The position numbers were made by a program, and so were the translations under genes. A DNA stretch of 64,000 nt from Solibacillus sp. FSL H8-0538 (GTDB lineage Bacteria > Bacillota > Bacilli > Bacillales_A > Planococcaceae), in the NCBI RefSeq assembly GCF_038003525.1, contig NZ_JBBOPI010000001.1, forward strand, positions 3,093,001 to 3,157,000, written 5' to 3'. Of this stretch, positions 33,187-41,249 are shown piece after piece; positions within the stretch are counted from its first letter, which is position 1; the number at the start of each line of letters is the position of its first letter. The notes under the pieces were generated by a model. The model was not told where the DNA came from and did no database searches. It saw nothing but the letters and a program-made list of their open reading frames with translations.

Positions 33187-34725
33187 TTATTTATTAGTAA
33201 AGTAATTAATATCATCAGGATTAATCCATGTTGAATTTGTCCAACCATTTAGGTCGTAGTCAGACATACATTGATCAGCAAATGCGATTAATTCATCTGT
33301 TTTACCACTGCCCTGTGCACCGAATAATGTTTGTAGTCGAATATCGTCCTGGTTCCCCGCATAGTTACGTTCATATAGTTCGCCACGACCACCAAATTCA
33401 GTACCAATTGCATCCCATAGCAGTTTGACTGTTTTAATTTTTTCAAGCGCATCAATACCATTCGAACCGCGATATAATTTATCGAGCGTTGGACGGAAAT
33501 CCTCATTTAGGAAGTCACGTGCGCTTGATGGTTGAACGATAAGATTACCGGCTACTAATTGTTGAATCATCCCCGTAATTTTTGGCCAACCTTCTTGTAA
33601 AAAGATTCGATATGCTAAGCCTCCTTGTAAGTTCGGTACAACAAAGCCATTGTCACGCTGTTCTGGATTTAGTGCCATCGCATCACTTAATGACCAGAAC
33701 ATGTGACGCCATGCAATAATTTCACCGACACTCGCTTGGACACCTCGGAATTGATCCGTACCTGCTGTTTTTAGCGCTTTCAATAACACACCAATGATAA
33801 AGTCAAGTTTGACAGCAAAACGTGTCACTCCTTGGAATGTAAAGCGGTTAATAAAGCCACTTTCTACGAAGAATGATGTTGTTTTTTGCATGTCTTCATA
33901 AATTAAGACATTTTCCCAAGGGATTAACGCTTGGTCGAATACTAATACCGCATCATTTTCATCGAAACGGCTGCTTAGTGGATAATCAAAAGGGCTACCC
34001 ATTACAGCAGCATTCATTTCATATGAGGCACGGCTAATTAATTTCACGCCTGGTGCATCCATTGGCGCGATAAACACTACCGCAAACTCTTTTTCTTTAA
34101 TCGGTAGTCCATAGGTACCAACAAAGTTATAGTTTGTAATGGCTGAACCAGTGGCAACCATTTTTGAACCGCTTACAATTAATCCTTGATCCGTTTCACG
34201 TTCAACGCGAATAAATACATCGCCTACTTCATGTACTTCTTTATTACGATCAACTGGTGGATTTACAATAGCGTGGTTAAAGAACCAGTTGCGCTCTTGT
34301 GCTTCCTTATACCATCTTTTTGCATTCTCTTGGTACGGCGAGTAATACTCTGGATTACTGCCAAGTGTCGCTAAAAATGACGCTTTATAATCTGGTGTAC
34401 GTCCCATTTGTCCATAAGTAAGTCGTGACCATGCAGCAATTGCATCGCGTCCTTGAATCAAGTCATCTGCACTGCGCGCGGCACGGAAATATTTATGAGT
34501 AAAGCCGCCATTCCCAGTGTCAGTTTCACAAGTTAAAACATCTTTGTATTGTGGATCATGCATAGCGTCATAAAGACGTGCAATGGAACGAGCTGAATTT
34601 CGAAAAGCTGGATGATTTGCTACATCTTTAACACGTTCACCATGTAACCAAATTTCACGTCCATCCTGTAAACTTTCTAAATACTCTTTGCCGGTTAATG
34701 GCTTCGTCGCTTGTTGAGTAACCAT
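33187..34725 (-). CDS. phenol 2-monooxygenase oxygenase component (HpaB/PheA1 type)
   Basis: This 512-residue FADH2-dependent monooxygenase of the HpaB family has the acyl-CoA dehydrogenase-like core: '[20 protein letters not shown]', '[20 protein letters not shown]' and '[10 protein letters not shown]'. HpaB proteins ortho-hydroxylate phenols with O2 and FADH2 from a separate reductase. The substrate is inferred as phenol because the next gene is catechol 2,3-dioxygenase and the path downstream is the catechol one; 4-hydroxyphenylacetate would need HpaD and HpaE-G, which are absent. It is the first gene of the operon, with GGAGGGA before the ATG. Confidence 0.88.
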   Translation of the reverse strand: MVTQQATKPLTGKEYLESLQDGREIWLHGERVKDVANHPAFRNSARSIARLYDAMHDPQYKDVLTCETDTGNGGFTHKYFRAARSADDLIQGRDAIAAWSRLTYGQMGRTPDYKASFLATLGSNPEYYSPYQENAKRWYKEAQERNWFFNHAIVNPPVDRNKEVHEVGDVFIRVERETDQGLIVSGSKMVATGSAITNYNFVGTYGLPIKEKEFAVVFIAPMDAPGVKLISRASYEMNAAVMGSPFDYPLSSRFDENDAVLVFDQALIPWENVLIYEDMQKTTSFFVESGFINRFTFQGVTRFAVKLDFIIGVLLKALKTAGTDQFRGVQASVGEIIAWRHMFWSLSDAMALNPEQRDNGFVVPNLQGGLAYRIFLQEGWPKITGMIQQLVAGNLIVQPSSARDFLNEDFRPTLDKLYRGSNGIDALEKIKTVKLLWDAIGTEFGGRGELYERNYAGNQDDIRLQTLFGAQGSGKTDELIAFADQCMSDYDLNGWTNSTWINPDDINYFTNK

Positions 34726-34729
34726 CTCT

Positions 34730-34837
34730 ATTCCCTCCTACATTTGTTACTTGTTTGACATGTCCTCCTAAATTTATATTATTCTGAATAATTAAGTAAT
34801 TTATAAAATGTATAGTAATTTCTCTTTTCACTTTCAT
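34730..34837 (-). promoter_or_regulatory. control region of the phenol operon
   Basis: On the minus strand ATGAAA (34837-34832) and TATACA (34814-34809) are 17 bp apart, a weak promoter as expected for activator control. A perfect 15-bp palindrome ATTATTC-T-GAATAAT (34778-34792) lies just downstream, near the start point. A second AGGAGG (34764-34769) precedes a four-codon frame MSNK-stop in the leader. All assignments are by pattern only. Confidence 0.45.
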
Positions 34838-34863
34838 TTTTGTATAAATAATCTCAAAAAAAC

Positions 34864-34893
34864 AAAAAAACCAGCGTCTCCACTGGTTTTTTT
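34864..34893 (-). terminator. terminator after the regulator gene
   Basis: 'AAACCAGTG' pairs with 'CGCTGGTTT', with T7 on the minus strand, between the regulator stop and the operon promoter. Confidence 0.85.
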
Positions 34894-34903
34894 AATAGTT
34901 ATT

Positions 34904-36679
34904 TTATTGTAATGAGCGCACGGCATAATACACTTTAATCGCAAGCTGACATCTAAATCGCCCTTCGCCGTTTCGTAAATCTTCCTGCAGTAACGATTCA
35001 ATTTTTTCCATCCGATAGCGGAAGCCTGGAATAGATAAATTCAGTTCTTTGGCTGCCTTATTAACATTACCTCCGTTGTTCAGAAATACTTCTAAAGTTT
35101 GAATAAACGCCGTACTATTTTGCTGATCATGTTTTAACAAATGCTCAAGCACCTGCTCATAAAACACAATGAGCTCTTTTGGATTGGTCGTTTTCAAAAA
35201 CAGTATTATATGCTGAAAATCTTCATAAATTGCTCCCTGGGTCTCACTAGGTGTAATGTTTTGTAAAAATCTACTCACAAGTTTTGCGTCTTGATAACTA
35301 TGTCCGATGTCGCTAAGCTCATTCGAATTATGACCAATCCCAATATGAAACGTTACTTGTTTAAAACGATTTTTCAACTTAGTAACTAATTGCTTCATAA
35401 AGCTTTTTACATGCTTACTATTTTCTGTTTGTTCTTCTAAAATCATTAATATTTCATCATTTTTTATAAAACACTCAATTGACGGATATTCTATTGTTAA
35501 ATAATTCAAAATGGTTTCTGTTTCTTCGAATCCAACTGCTATTACAATCAACCTACTACTCTTATTCGGATCGAAATTAAATATATTTCTTGCCTTTTTT
35601 ATCATTCTTTCAATTGCTACTTGTCCATTCAACATCTCGTCTAAAAAATCCGACTTGCGTTGCCACTGAGACTGAGCGATTTGTGCTTGTATATACAAGT
35701 ACACAGAAAATACAGAGATAGCACTCTCAATCATCATTTTCTGCTCTCGAGTAAGTGCCTCATCATGAATAACCGTCAAATTTCCTAATTGCTTATTCAT
35801 CGTCATAATCGGGAATTTATGCAAACGCTTTCTTATATGAGAGTGATTTTTTATAAAATATTGCTCATCTTCTACTGTTTTAAAAGATGTTGCAATTGGC
35901 TTGTGCATATTCACTTTTTCAATTATAAGACTGCTATGCAACCCTTCACTTAACATATTTAATAATTGATTAAGTGTATATCCTTCTAACATAGCATTTG
36001 TTAACTGTTTTTGAATCGTCTCCGAATGGACAATTGAGTGATTTAACTCTTTTAATTGTTTATAGGCTGCATCCAATTCATGCTTTAGTGAATCTTCTTT
36101 AAAATATTTTAAAATATCAAGTTGTTCCGGTGCTGCATGTTCTTTTGTGCGAACAATAAAGCTACAATAATCGTCTCGTTTACCTCTACACTTGTCTTCG
36201 AAAACAACTAATTCTTTTGGATAAATTTTTGCTAAAAATCCTGCTACATAGCCAACCAACGTCCAACATATACTTTCTTCACTAAAGCCAAAATGTCGAA
36301 CATGTTCAGCAGCTTCATAAGAATGATACCATCTTCCTTCCATTTCAAACTTATGATCATCTACTTCTAGTAACTCAATTTCTACACTGACTACACCTTC
36401 TAACGTGTGCATTGCTGCCCCAGCCATTATGAGTTCTCTTATATCATTCCAATTATATGATTGTTTAACAGACTCACCAGCACTATACCCACACGCCCAA
36501 CCGTATCTTAGCAAAAAACCCTTTGCTCGTTCCATATCTAGCGTTTTGACAATATCACGCCGAAAAATTCCAAGAGCTTCAGCCGATTTTAACACCATTC
36601 GGTTGCCATTGAAGCGAATAATTCCAGTACGAGGATTCACATCAAATGAATTTTCAAACACTAGTCGATTTGCTTTCAT
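34904..36679 (-). CDS. phenol-responsive regulator: XylR_N-V4R sensor fused to a PucR-type DNA-binding end
   Basis: The 591-residue protein is built in three parts. Residues 1-180 match the sensor of XylR/DmpR/MopR activators, with a V4R domain whose C138, E161, C164 and C172 reproduce the C-x22-E-x2-C-x7-C zinc site. W117 and H91 fall where the phenol-contacting Trp and His of MopR lie. The middle (about 330-480) looks like the degenerate GGDEF-like domain of CdaR/PucR proteins. The end ('LEVFLNNGGNVNKAAKELNLS') is a PucR-type helix-turn-helix. No AAA+ sigma-54 domain is present. It probably activates the adjacent operon on binding phenol. ATG 36679 follows GGGGTG. Confidence 0.85.
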   Translation of the reverse strand: MKANRLVFENSFDVNPRTGIIRFNGNRMVLKSAEALGIFRRDIVKTLDMERAKGFLLRYGWACGYSAGESVKQSYNWNDIRELIMAGAAMHTLEGVVSVEIELLEVDDHKFEMEGRWYHSYEAAEHVRHFGFSEESICWTLVGYVAGFLAKIYPKELVVFEDKCRGKRDDYCSFIVRTKEHAAPEQLDILKYFKEDSLKHELDAAYKQLKELNHSIVHSETIQKQLTNAMLEGYTLNQLLNMLSEGLHSSLIIEKVNMHKPIATSFKTVEDEQYFIKNHSHIRKRLHKFPIMTMNKQLGNLTVIHDEALTREQKMMIESAISVFSVYLYIQAQIAQSQWQRKSDFLDEMLNGQVAIERMIKKARNIFNFDPNKSSRLIVIAVGFEETETILNYLTIEYPSIECFIKNDEILMILEEQTENSKHVKSFMKQLVTKLKNRFKQVTFHIGIGHNSNELSDIGHSYQDAKLVSRFLQNITPSETQGAIYEDFQHIILFLKTTNPKELIVFYEQVLEHLLKHDQQNSTAFIQTLEVFLNNGGNVNKAAKELNLSIPGFRYRMEKIESLLQEDLRNGEGRFRCQLAIKVYYAVRSLQ

Positions 36680-36761
36680 TTTATACACCCCAATTAATAT
36701 ATTTTGTGCAATACGAAATACATTAAATAAAATAATAAGTAAAATAATGCCATTTAATATT

Positions 36762-36795
36762 AAAAAAACTATACTATAAAATCCCTTTTATAGTA
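36762..36795 (-). terminator. hemZ terminator
   Basis: Minus strand: 'ACTATAAAA' GGGA 'TTTTATAGT', then ATAG and T7. Confidence 0.75.
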
Positions 36796-36806
36796 CAGTC
36801 ATATCG

Positions 36807-38312
36807 TTACTTTACATAGAGTCCATTCAAAATTTCAATTTTTTTCTTAATCGCATCTTCAAACGTTAAAATATATGCGGCTGGATCTTTCGGGTTGAAG
36901 AACTGCGTAATTTTGCCCGTTTCTGGGTGAATAAATTTAGATGAAGCACCGCAGCCAATTCCTAAAATCGTCTGTACTTCTTCCATAATAACAATATTAT
37001 AAATGGATTCCTCACCTGGCTTACAGTAGCCCACGTTTTCTAAGTTCCCTAAAATATTTTTTTGACGATATAAATAATATGGAACATAGCCATTTTCAGC
37101 AGTCCAATCACTTGCCATTTCCATCATTTGCGCTACTGTATCACGGTCTGCCACACGGTATTTATCTTTATTGCGTGTCATTTCTGAAGCGCGCTTAAAG
37201 CTTAGTGTATGTACCGTTAATGATTCTGGGTGCATTTTAGCAGTTTCATCTAGTGAGTTTTGGAATTCCTCAATGCCTTCGTTCGGCAGGCCGATAATTA
37301 AATCCATATTAATATTGTTCATGCCCGAATTGCGCGATAACCAAAACTTATCAATGGTTTCCTGAACAGTATGGTGGCGACCAATTGCTTTTAGTGTTTC
37401 TTCTGTGTAAGACTGTGGATTTACCGAAATACGATCAATACCCCACTTTTTCAGTACTTCGATTTTTTCTGGCGTAATTGTATCCGGACGTCCGGCTTCT
37501 ACAGTAATTTCACGAATGTCCCCTGGATTTGGGAATGATTCAAACATCGTTTTATAGAGGGCATCCATTTCATCGGCTTCGATTGAGGTTGGCGTACCCC
37601 CACCCCAGTAAATCGACGTAATTTTCATGCCGCGCTCTGTTAGCCATTTACCCATTTCTCGAATTTCAATGTGCAATCCATCGATAAATGATTCCACTCG
37701 ACCAGCTTTACGATTACTTTGGATTGCATACGCTGGGAACGTACAATATGCGCATTTTGTCGGACAGAACGGCACACCAATATAAATAGAGATTTCCTTA
37801 CCGATTTCATCTAAATCAGGAATAATATGAAGCTGACGCGCAACAATTTCTTTCATTAACGCAATCTTTTTATCAGAAATACGGAAATCTGTTTTCAAAA
37901 CATTGAAAATCTCTTCTTCTGACATCCCTGCTTTTCGGTAATTATGATAAAGCTTTGTCGGCCGAACGCCTGTTAAGATGCCCCACTGCTGCTTCATCCC
38001 CGAATATTGCTCTAATACATCTAGCATTACGTGTGATAATGCACGCTTCAGGCGGATGTTTCGTTCTTTTTCGGTGCCTTCCGTTGTGTAGCCAATCGAA
38101 TAATTATTTGTATACTGCTGGCCTTCCACCTCTAAAACTGCGGAAGTATGCACCGTATTGTTTTCTTCGATTGAATGCTCAAACACAATCGACAGATCTG
38201 CACCGTCATGTGTGAGCTGGATAACTGAATCTTCATAAAAAAGATTCGCAATATGATTAAGGACTCGATTCCAATCCTCTTTAAGTTTTTGATTGATTTG
38301 TATTGTTTTCAT
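36807..38312 (-). CDS. hemZ: oxygen-independent coproporphyrinogen III oxidase-like radical SAM protein HemZ
   Basis: The 501-residue radical SAM protein has 'YIGVPFCPTKCAYCTFPAY' with the CxxxCxxC [4Fe-4S] motif (about residue 180) and 'SIYWGGGTPTSIEADEMD'. B. subtilis HemZ acts in anaerobic haem synthesis or haem handling; HemW-like roles are possible. It has about 170 residues ahead of the SAM core, as in other HemZ proteins. It marks the right edge of the inserted catabolic region. Only a weak GAGAAC lies ahead of the ATG. Confidence 0.92.
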   Translation of the reverse strand: MKTIQINQKLKEDWNRVLNHIANLFYEDSVIQLTHDGADLSIVFEHSIEENNTVHTSAVLEVEGQQYTNNYSIGYTTEGTEKERNIRLKRALSHVMLDVLEQYSGMKQQWGILTGVRPTKLYHNYRKAGMSEEEIFNVLKTDFRISDKKIALMKEIVARQLHIIPDLDEIGKEISIYIGVPFCPTKCAYCTFPAYAIQSNRKAGRVESFIDGLHIEIREMGKWLTERGMKITSIYWGGGTPTSIEADEMDALYKTMFESFPNPGDIREITVEAGRPDTITPEKIEVLKKWGIDRISVNPQSYTEETLKAIGRHHTVQETIDKFWLSRNSGMNNINMDLIIGLPNEGIEEFQNSLDETAKMHPESLTVHTLSFKRASEMTRNKDKYRVADRDTVAQMMEMASDWTAENGYVPYYLYRQKNILGNLENVGYCKPGEESIYNIVIMEEVQTILGIGCGASSKFIHPETGKITQFFNPKDPAAYILTFEDAIKKKIEILNGLYVK

Positions 38313-38639
38313 CTATTGTTCTCTACTTTCATATCATTAAATAGTATTAAACCATCCTTATTGTAACAAAAAATCATGCATTATTAATGCTCCGTAACTA
38401 ATCTCACCTTAAAAATTAATTCCAAAAAAATAATACTTTTACAATATTTTAATACAATTTTACCCATTATTTCAGTATACTTAATTACAATAGTCATTAT
38501 GTTCATTACTATTATTTCCACTGTATTCGCAGTGTAAATAAGGATGGAATGTATAATATTGCTAACATATTGTTAGACGAAATGCTTTATATACTCTATA
38601 ATTTTCTTACTATTCGATTATTTGGGAGGTGCATCTTAA
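38313..38639. other. AT-rich divergent intergenic region
   Basis: No gene is visible in this 327-bp stretch. An inverted repeat CTAACA-tat-TGTTAG at 38562-38576, about 65 bp before the next start codon, could be an operator. Confidence 0.4.
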
Positions 38640-39020
38640 ATGAGTAACTTAGCAATACGCTCTACTGATGATTTTACGACAATTTTACATTCAATTAACA
38701 TCAATTTGTATAAATTTGATTTAAAGCGCTGTGATGAGCGAACTTTTTATGTAACGATTTCCTTGCACTATGAACAACATGAGGCAATTTGCGATTTAAT
38801 TTACTTAATTGACAAAGAAGAACTGTATGGTGCTATTTCATTGAATAACTTATATGAACGGGCACAGCAATTTTTTCTTAAACACTTTAAGTATGAACTA
38901 ATGTACACGGATGAGATGCTTATCGCCAAAAATTTTTCGCAAACAATTCAACTCCAAGCATGCTTGAAAACATACTCTGAAAAATATCCTAAATATGTCC
39001 AACCAAAATTTTTCAAATAA
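38640..39020 (+). CDS. hypothetical protein
   Basis: I do not recognise this 126-residue protein. It is soluble, rich in Tyr, Leu and Asp, with no signal or membrane segment: 'MSNLAIRSTDDFTTILHSI' at the start and 'KYPKYVQPKFFK' at the end. GGGAGG lies about eight bases before the ATG and a terminator follows, so it is probably a real single-gene unit. It is convergent with yheA. Confidence 0.65.
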   Translation: MSNLAIRSTDDFTTILHSININLYKFDLKRCDERTFYVTISLHYEQHEAICDLIYLIDKEELYGAISLNNLYERAQQFFLKHFKYELMYTDEMLIAKNFSQTIQLQACLKTYSEKYPKYVQPKFFK

Positions 39021-39056
39021 AAAAGGACCACACTATCGTGTGATCCGGCTTTTTTT
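39019..39056. terminator. bidirectional terminator
   Basis: 'AAAAAGGACCACACTA' pairs with 'TCGTGTGATCCGGCTTTTT' between convergent genes. Confidence 0.8.
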
Positions 39057-39399
39057 ACAGACCTTCATATAATGATTGAATTGGTTGCGCTAAAATACGG
39101 TTGACTTCTTCAATCACGTTGCTAAGAGCCATTTCTGCCTCTAGCATTGCTAATATTTTTACATTCTGCTGTGCCAGTTGCGCAGCTTTTTGAACGTAAA
39201 CAAGCTCGTCTTCTTGTAATTCCTCACCAGCGACTTGTTTTTGCTGTAATTTTAACTGAATGTCGCGGAAGTTTGTAAATAATGTTTTCGCTTCTTCGTC
39301 TGCACGTACCGCCTCAACTGCTTCTTTTAATGTTTCAAATTCAGCTGTTTTACGGAATGTTACTTGTAATTTATTTATATCTTCGTAAATGTTAATCAT
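39055..39399 (-). CDS. yheA: YlbF/YmcA family protein, YheA-like
   Basis: The 114-residue helical protein 'MINIYEDINKLQVTFRKTAE' with 'EAVRADEEAKTLFTNFRDIQ' belongs to the YheA/YlbF/YmcA family. YlbF and YmcA form a complex affecting RNase Y and sporulation; YheA itself is little studied. ATG 39399 follows GGGGA at seven bases; a TTG two codons earlier is too close to it. yheB lies upstream on the same strand with a 22-bp gap, as in B. subtilis. Confidence 0.88.
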   Translation of the reverse strand: MINIYEDINKLQVTFRKTAEFETLKEAVEAVRADEEAKTLFTNFRDIQLKLQQKQVAGEELQEDELVYVQKAAQLAQQNVKILAMLEAEMALSNVIEEVNRILAQPIQSLYEGL

Positions 39400-39421
39400 A
39401 TACAATCCCCACTCTCATTTA

Positions 39422-40564
39422 TTAGTTCGTCAAAAAGACGATAATCCCCTGTGCAATACCGATTAAACCACCGATTAAACCACCTAAATAAGTGATCATT
39501 TGAAGTTCTTTCTTGGAAATACCAAGCACTAGCTCTTCTAAACGTTCTACTGGGAAAACATCAACCTGCTCGCGTACAACCTCTTGAAGATTTAAACGTT
39601 TTAGAACATCCTCCAACTTGTTTTCTGCCTGTACAAAAAATCGATCAACAAGCTTAGGGATTACATCATTTTTCGCCCAGTTGTTTCCATCTGGCCAATA
39701 GTCTTGAACCGTTTTAGCTAATCGATCATCCAGCGCCAGTTGCTCTTTCGCATAGCGTTGAATATTGTCTACAATCGGATCTAATTCTACGTTAGATAAA
39801 AAGTCCATTACCGGACGCTCTTTAATTTTTTCCCATTCTTTTGAGAAGATCGCTACGAGTAAATTTTTTGTACCCGGTGCACGCAAAAATTTAATAAGCT
39901 CCTGTTGAATTTTATCTACGATCGACGATGAATCGCCCACTAACATTTGAATCATACCACCAAAAGAACCCTTTGACGATAAAAAATCGTCTAGCATATA
40001 TTTAATTGTTTTCTCGCCTTCAGAAGATAAAAAATAGTCTTCCCCTTTAGCTAAAATTTGCTCTACCGCTTCTGGTACTTTGCGGTCAATTACTTGCTGA
40101 ATATCTTCAGGTAGTAGCGCACGTATTGATTTTGTTGAAAGTGTATTTTTTACTTGATGAAACTGCTCAGCAATAACTGCATCTACTTTTGCTTCAATCG
40201 TTTGTGGTAAATGAGTAAATCCAGTTAGTTCTAACCATTGCTGGAGCGTTTTGTGGTTGTTGAAAAGTTCCTGCTCTGCTTTTGTTTGTATAAAATGTAG
40301 AGTGCTTAAACGAACTTCCGGTGAAAAGAATTTTTTGCGAAATGTTTCTGGTGTTAATAAATACTCCGTAACCGTTTTTCCTAATTGAACCGCCAAAGCA
40401 TCTCTACGTTTTGGGATAAGTCCTGGTGTAAATGGCAATTGCCACTTGCCTATATATACCGGATTGTACGGACGAAACAACATTTTTACGGCTAAATGAT
40501 TCGTTGATGCCCCGAGAAATGCACCTACGAAAGCCATGAATATAATTGATGTAAGTAAATTCAT
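39422..40564 (-). CDS. yheB: DUF445 family membrane protein YheB
   Basis: The 380-residue protein starts 'MNLLTSIIFMAFVGAFLGAS' (membrane) then 'TNHLAVKMLFRPYNPVYIG' and 'LPFTPGLIPKRRDALAVQLG', the DUF445 signature. A long helical middle and a second membrane segment 'LGGLIGGLIGIAQGIIVFL' end it. Its function is unknown. yheB and yheA form a two-gene unit. GAGAGGAT precedes the ATG. Confidence 0.9.
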   Translation of the reverse strand: MNLLTSIIFMAFVGAFLGASTNHLAVKMLFRPYNPVYIGKWQLPFTPGLIPKRRDALAVQLGKTVTEYLLTPETFRKKFFSPEVRLSTLHFIQTKAEQELFNNHKTLQQWLELTGFTHLPQTIEAKVDAVIAEQFHQVKNTLSTKSIRALLPEDIQQVIDRKVPEAVEQILAKGEDYFLSSEGEKTIKYMLDDFLSSKGSFGGMIQMLVGDSSSIVDKIQQELIKFLRAPGTKNLLVAIFSKEWEKIKERPVMDFLSNVELDPIVDNIQRYAKEQLALDDRLAKTVQDYWPDGNNWAKNDVIPKLVDRFFVQAENKLEDVLKRLNLQEVVREQVDVFPVERLEELVLGISKKELQMITYLGGLIGGLIGIAQGIIVFLTN

Positions 40565-40691
40565 ACGTATCCTCTCATTCTTATTAAATTATTCCACCAT
40601 TATAACAGATGGGGTTTCTTGTAAGTAACTTTTGACACCCATTGCAGAAATAGTGACCTATCAAGTACGATATCAGGGGGAGGGAAGTTTC

Positions 40692-40901
40692 ATGATTCAA
40701 CATTTTAGTTTTAAACCAATATTTGAAAACATCCAAATACCAGGTTGGACGATCTCATTTTTTTATAAACAACAGCGCTATAATGCCGAGTACAAAAAAG
40801 ATGGCAGCATTGTATTTATCGGTGCCACTCCTGCAACAGACGATTTAACTGCTGTAGAAAAACTGGTTCATGAGTTAATGCTATTCCACGTTTATGAGTA
40901 A
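40692..40901 (+). CDS. yheE: YheE family protein (DUF5342)
   Basis: The 69-residue protein starts 'MIQHFSFKPIFENIQIPGW' and includes 'YNAEYKKDGSIVFIG', as in B. subtilis YheE, which is about the same length and sits near yheB. Its function is unknown. ATG 40692 follows GGGGGAGGGAAG; an upstream in-frame ATG lacks a site. A terminator follows at 40906. Confidence 0.8.
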   Translation: MIQHFSFKPIFENIQIPGWTISFFYKQQRYNAEYKKDGSIVFIGATPATDDLTAVEKLVHELMLFHVYE

Positions 40902-40905
40902 TAAA

Positions 40906-40949
40906 TTAAAGAAGACACTACTTTTTGGCGAATCGGTGTCTTCTTTTAT
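40906..40949 (+). terminator. terminator after yheE
   Basis: 'AAAGAAGACAC' pairs with 'GTGTCTTCTTT', followed by TATTTT. Confidence 0.85.
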
Positions 40950-40977
40950 TTTCAGATTAATAAAATAATTTAATAGA

Positions 40978-41099
40978 GGGTCATTTCCAAAATATATACT
41001 TTACTTTAAAAGAAAGTATACTACTTTATAAGCACATGGAACGGAAAGCTTCCGCCTGGAGTGGAATGTGCTGTCAAGTACAGATTTTGGTGTAGAGCC
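40978..41099 (-). mobile_element. ISL3-like MITE, short version (copy B) with 8-bp target duplication
   Basis: This 122-bp element ends in 'GGGTCATTTCCAAAAT' (40978) and 'ATTTTGGTGTAGAGCC' (to 41099). TTAATAGA stands directly outside both ends (40970-40977 and 41100-41107). The arms match the outer parts of copy A (3134-3441) in reverse orientation, but the inner GC-rich block is missing. It carries no coding sequence. An 8-bp duplication and these ends point to mobilisation by an ISL3-type transposase, none of which is encoded here. Confidence 0.85.
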
Positions 41100-41190
41100 T
41101 TAATAGAATTAGCTATTTTATAAAAATGAAATACATAATTTGTTTTTTTTTACGAAATATTTTATTATTATGTTATCTAATAATTTTTTC

Positions 41191-41249
41191 TAGGAGGTGT
41201 ACTCTTTACTTATCTCGCTCATTTGCGCCGTAAGTAAAGAAAGTATTTG
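41191..41249 (+). promoter_or_regulatory. ribosome binding site separated from its start codon by a hairpin
   Basis: AGGAGGTG is at 41192-41199, but the start TTG is at 41247. Between them TCTTTACTTA (41203-41212) and TAAGTAAAGA (41231-41240) form a perfect ten-pair stem with an 18-base loop. Folding brings the ribosome binding site within about 11 bases of TTG. Confidence 0.6.

Noticed and set aside
41100-41246. Magnesium (M-box) or manganese riboswitch ahead of the CNNM gene
   Set aside because: The leader is short and AT-rich, and apart from one ten-pair stem shows none of the conserved riboswitch words.
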